From the NCBI GenBank assembly GCA_963836425.1, contig CAWIJJ010000016.1:1-64000 (forward strand): 64,000 nt of DNA, given 5' to 3'. Source of the DNA: CAWIJJ01 sp963836425 (GTDB lineage Bacteria; Acidobacteriota; Terriglobia; Bryobacterales; Bryobacteraceae). Positions within the stretch are counted from its first letter, which is position 1. Each line of letters starts with the position of its first letter. The translations under genes and the position numbers were made by a program. Below the pieces are notes generated by a model. That model saw only the letters and a program-made list of their open reading frames with translations, was not told where the DNA came from and did not search any database. Positions 61,877 through 64,000 of the stretch are shown one piece after another.

Positions 61877-63694
61877 TCACACCGATTGGATTGCCTTCAT
61901 CAGGTCGAGCAGCCCGTGTCCCTCGAAGTAGCGTTCCCTCCCCAGTGAAATCGCGCTTTCGAGAAAGATTCGCTTCACTTCGAGCGGCCTGCCGATAAAC
62001 TCCCGCCGGATGGACAGGAATGCCGCGATCGCGCCGGAGACGTGCGGCGCCGCCATGCTCGTGCCCGTGTCCTCCACGTAGTATGAAATGGGTCGCGCGG
62101 GAGGCGCACCGGCCGGTGCCTCCGGAGCGGCGTCCGCGGCAATGGGCACAACGGGCGCATTTCCCGGCAACTCGTCCATCGCGTCCTTCAGTTTCTTTCC
62201 CGCCGCGCACGAGAGGATGCGCTCCCCCGGCGCCACGATGTCCGGTTTCAGCCTGCCGTCGCCGGTCGGTCCCTTGGACGAGAAGTACGAAACACCGTAT
62301 GTGTGCGGCGACTCGCGGTGCGTGGCGCCCACCGTAATTGCCAGCTCCGCGTTGCCCGGGTCGTTGATGGTGTTCGACAACCCCACCTTCGAGGCACGCG
62401 TCTGCGCGTTCACCGTGCCGTATCCAGTGTTGCCGGCGGCCGTCACCACCACCACACCCGATTGCACCAGCCGGTTCACCTCATTGCAGAGCGGACTCTG
62501 CCCGCAGGCAAACATCTCCGCGTCGAACTCGTACCCCACGCTGAGGTTTACCCCCTGCACCCGCAGCATCTTCGGGTTGTCGTTCAGCGTCTCCCGAACG
62601 TACTCGAGCGCGCGAATAACATCGCTCGACCGCCCCTCGCCGTTGGCATCCAGCACCCGCAGGCTCACGATCCGGCAGTCCTGCGCGATGCCGTGAAACC
62701 GCTTAGCCTCGCGTTCGGAGATCTTCTTGGCCCGGGTCTCCTTCTTTCGTGCCAGCGCGTCGTCGTCCAGGTGCTCCATGTCGATCGATGCTTCCCGTTC
62801 AAGCACGATCACCGAATCCACCGGCGCACGACCGGTGATGATTCCCGCCACGTGGGTTCCGTGCCCGTAGTCGTCGGCGAGCGACAGGCGCACGTGTTCG
62901 TCCACCAGCGCCCCGCGGTTGGCCATCTGGGGATCTTTGTCCGGACTCGCCAGGTGCGTGGGCACACTTACCTTCCCCACCTTGCGAGACACCGGTCCGA
63001 AGCAACGGTGCAGCTTCTGCACGGCGGGATGGCGGAGCGCGTGAGCGTCGCCCTCGCCGAAGTGCGGGTGCTCCGCCGAAACGCCCGAATCGATCACCGC
63101 CCAGGTAATGCCCTCGCCCGAGGCGTCGAAAGAGCGGTACGCCGCGTCCGCTTTGATCGTCGCCACCGAGCGACTGATCTGCCCCCGAATCGGGAAATCG
63201 GGCCACAGCTTGTAAATAGAGCGGTAGCGCGACGGCTCCTGCCCGCCTTCCGCTGTCTGTTGTTCGCGCGCCAGCCTGTCGTCTTCCGCCACCAGCAGGC
63301 GCCATTCCTTCACCTGGAGGTAACAGCGGTAATAACCCTTGCCGATCGCCGCCGGCTCCTGCCCCGTGTCCTCGTACAGAAAAGACTCCGGTTCCTCGGT
63401 AGTCTTCCTCCGTTGCCCCACCACGCTGGCGTAGAGTTTCAGAAAAGCCTCCGCGGCCCCGGGCAGTCCGCCCACATGCTGGATGTTGAGCTCGACCAGG
63501 TACGGCCCGCGGTTCTCGTTCTCCGGATCTTCGAGCTTCCACAATTTCCGGTTTTCCGGCCGGTCCAACTCGGGAGGAACGGTGACGCGGGTTAGCTGGT
63601 CGCGGATCCGTTCCGGATCGCCGGGATCGCTGGGTCGGTTGGGTGGATTTGCTTCTTCGCCTTCTGGCTTGGTCTCACCAGGATCGTCCGGCAT
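61877..63694 (-). CDS. S8 (subtilisin-like) serine protease without signal peptide
   Basis: This is 605 residues from ATG 63694 (GGAGG just upstream; a TTG at 63709 is an alternative). The triad is about D202 in AVIDSGVS, H278 in HGTHVAG and S546 in GTSMAAPHVSG. The N-terminal 190 residues are unusual: an acidic, Pro-rich start and a region (SRSVATIKADAAYRSFDASG, before the catalytic core) with no inhibitor domain I recognise. A proline-rich insertion (APEAPAGAPPARP) precedes the Ser. There is no signal, so it acts inside the cell or is released by other means. Confidence 0.88.
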   Translation of the reverse strand: MPDDPGETKPEGEEANPPNRPSDPGDPERIRDQLTRVTVPPELDRPENRKLWKLEDPENENRGPYLVELNIQHVGGLPGAAEAFLKLYASVVGQRRKTTEEPESFLYEDTGQEPAAIGKGYYRCYLQVKEWRLLVAEDDRLAREQQTAEGGQEPSRYRSIYKLWPDFPIRGQISRSVATIKADAAYRSFDASGEGITWAVIDSGVSAEHPHFGEGDAHALRHPAVQKLHRCFGPVSRKVGKVSVPTHLASPDKDPQMANRGALVDEHVRLSLADDYGHGTHVAGIITGRAPVDSVIVLEREASIDMEHLDDDALARKKETRAKKISEREAKRFHGIAQDCRIVSLRVLDANGEGRSSDVIRALEYVRETLNDNPKMLRVQGVNLSVGYEFDAEMFACGQSPLCNEVNRLVQSGVVVVTAAGNTGYGTVNAQTRASKVGLSNTINDPGNAELAITVGATHRESPHTYGVSYFSSKGPTGDGRLKPDIVAPGERILSCAAGKKLKDAMDELPGNAPVVPIAADAAPEAPAGAPPARPISYYVEDTGTSMAAPHVSGAIAAFLSIRREFIGRPLEVKRIFLESAISLGRERYFEGHGLLDLMKAIQSV

Positions 63695-63775
63695 GTTCCC
63701 TCCGTGCAAATTTGCAAACGCGCCCTACATGCTATCGAATCGGAGGGGAAACGCAAAGAGGAGAACAAGGGATGG

Positions 63776-63862
63776 CGGAGGAAGAGGGATTCGAACCCCC
63801 GAACGAGTCACCCCGTTAACGGTTTTCAAGACCGCCGCCTTCAACCGCTCGGCCATTCCTCC
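63776..63862 (-). tRNA. tRNA-Ser (anticodon TGA)
   Basis: The minus strand folds as a serine tRNA: acceptor GGAGGAA (63862-63856) pairs with TTCCTCC (63783-63777). The anticodon loop CTTGAAA gives TGA, the T loop is GTTCGAATC, and there is a long variable arm, as in class II tRNAs. The discriminator is G (63776) and a CCA is encoded at 63773-63775. Confidence 0.95.
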
Positions 63863-63863
63863 G

Positions 63864-64000
63864 CTACGTCATTATTATAGCGGGCCGGGCAGGTCGCCCT
63901 CTCGCGCACCCTGCTGCTCCAGATAGCCGGTCGAGCTTTCCCCTGAGCTCGGCGATGCCACGCATCAACTCCTCGTGCTTCACCTGGTCGGCCGGCGGCT
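63864..64000 (-). CDS. C-terminal end of an unknown protein (cut by window edge)
   Basis: An open frame on the minus strand runs from the right edge to a stop at 63864-63866. It reads helical and charged (ADQVKHEELMRGIAELRGKLDRL) and then Gly/Arg/Pro-rich, about 45 residues. The helical part looks real but the tail may not be. The stop lies one base from the tRNA 5' end. No family is recognised. Confidence 0.35.
   Translation of the reverse strand, partial: PPADQVKHEELMRGIAELRGKLDRLSGAAGCARGRPARPAIIMT

Noticed and set aside
1..64000. CRISPR array or rRNA genes
   Set aside because: No regularly spaced direct repeats and no 16S/23S/5S sequence were seen on either strand.

Overview
The window is high-GC bacterial chromosome. 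From about 6.1 kb to the end it has the gene style of an Acidobacteriota chromosome, most like the Solibacter/Bryobacter branch. This placement is inferred from gene content, not from a marker-gene comparison. The signs are a DUF2934 protein, DNA-binding regulators fused to TolB-like propellers or TPRs, a TonB receptor with a carboxypeptidase-like N-terminal domain, a PQQ dehydrogenase with c-type cytochromes, a GH116 enzyme, and a Ku/LigD repair pair.

Bases 1-6053 are different. They are visibly less GC-rich and hold a tightly overlapping four-gene set on the + strand: a NERD-UvrD-type helicase, an unrecognised protein, a RecQ-like helicase whose motif VI has lost its arginines, and an EcsC-like protein. 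Every one of these genes is broken by small indels (12-13 in about 5.5 kb, including a perfect 10-bp tandem duplication), yet I found no premature stop caused by substitution. I read it as a horizontally acquired, defence-island-like module that is decaying, or as a stretch damaged by sequence error. It matches no named system I know.

Bases 6342-17631 hold housekeeping genes: a TPR protein, a Cys-rich unknown, a thioesterase, an Hfq-like protein, MoxR, YchF, Lnt, LipA, a SPOR protein, a slipin/NfeD pair, LexA (with an inverted repeat over its probable promoter) and a degenerate GGDEF protein. PriA and an acyl-CoA synthetase follow. A bacterial NHEJ locus (divergent ku and ligD) spans 21.9-25.5 kb. 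Its ligD is split at an A9 tract between the phosphoesterase and ligase domains.

Bases 25550-31313 form a minus-strand carbohydrate cluster: a glycosyltransferase joined to a UDP-galactopyranose-mutase-like flavoprotein (now frameshifted), a clan-A glycosidase and a GH2 enzyme. Then come both E1 subunits of a 2-oxoacid dehydrogenase, a TonB receptor, a frameshifted winged-helix/PD40 regulator, a frameshifted retropepsin-like protein, a BNR propeller protein, a homocysteine methyltransferase/MTHFR and a TsaC-like protein.

From 42.3 kb there are secreted proteins, a TPR regulator, MBL and ThuA proteins, a cytochrome/PQQ-dehydrogenase operon, and a CsgG-like/Ser-Thr kinase pair. A sugar cluster follows (rhamnose mutarotase, COG0523 GTPase, ABC ATPase, binding lipoprotein, GH116) that lacks a permease gene. 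The window ends with an alpha/beta-hydrolase plus subtilase pair and a tRNA-Ser(TGA).
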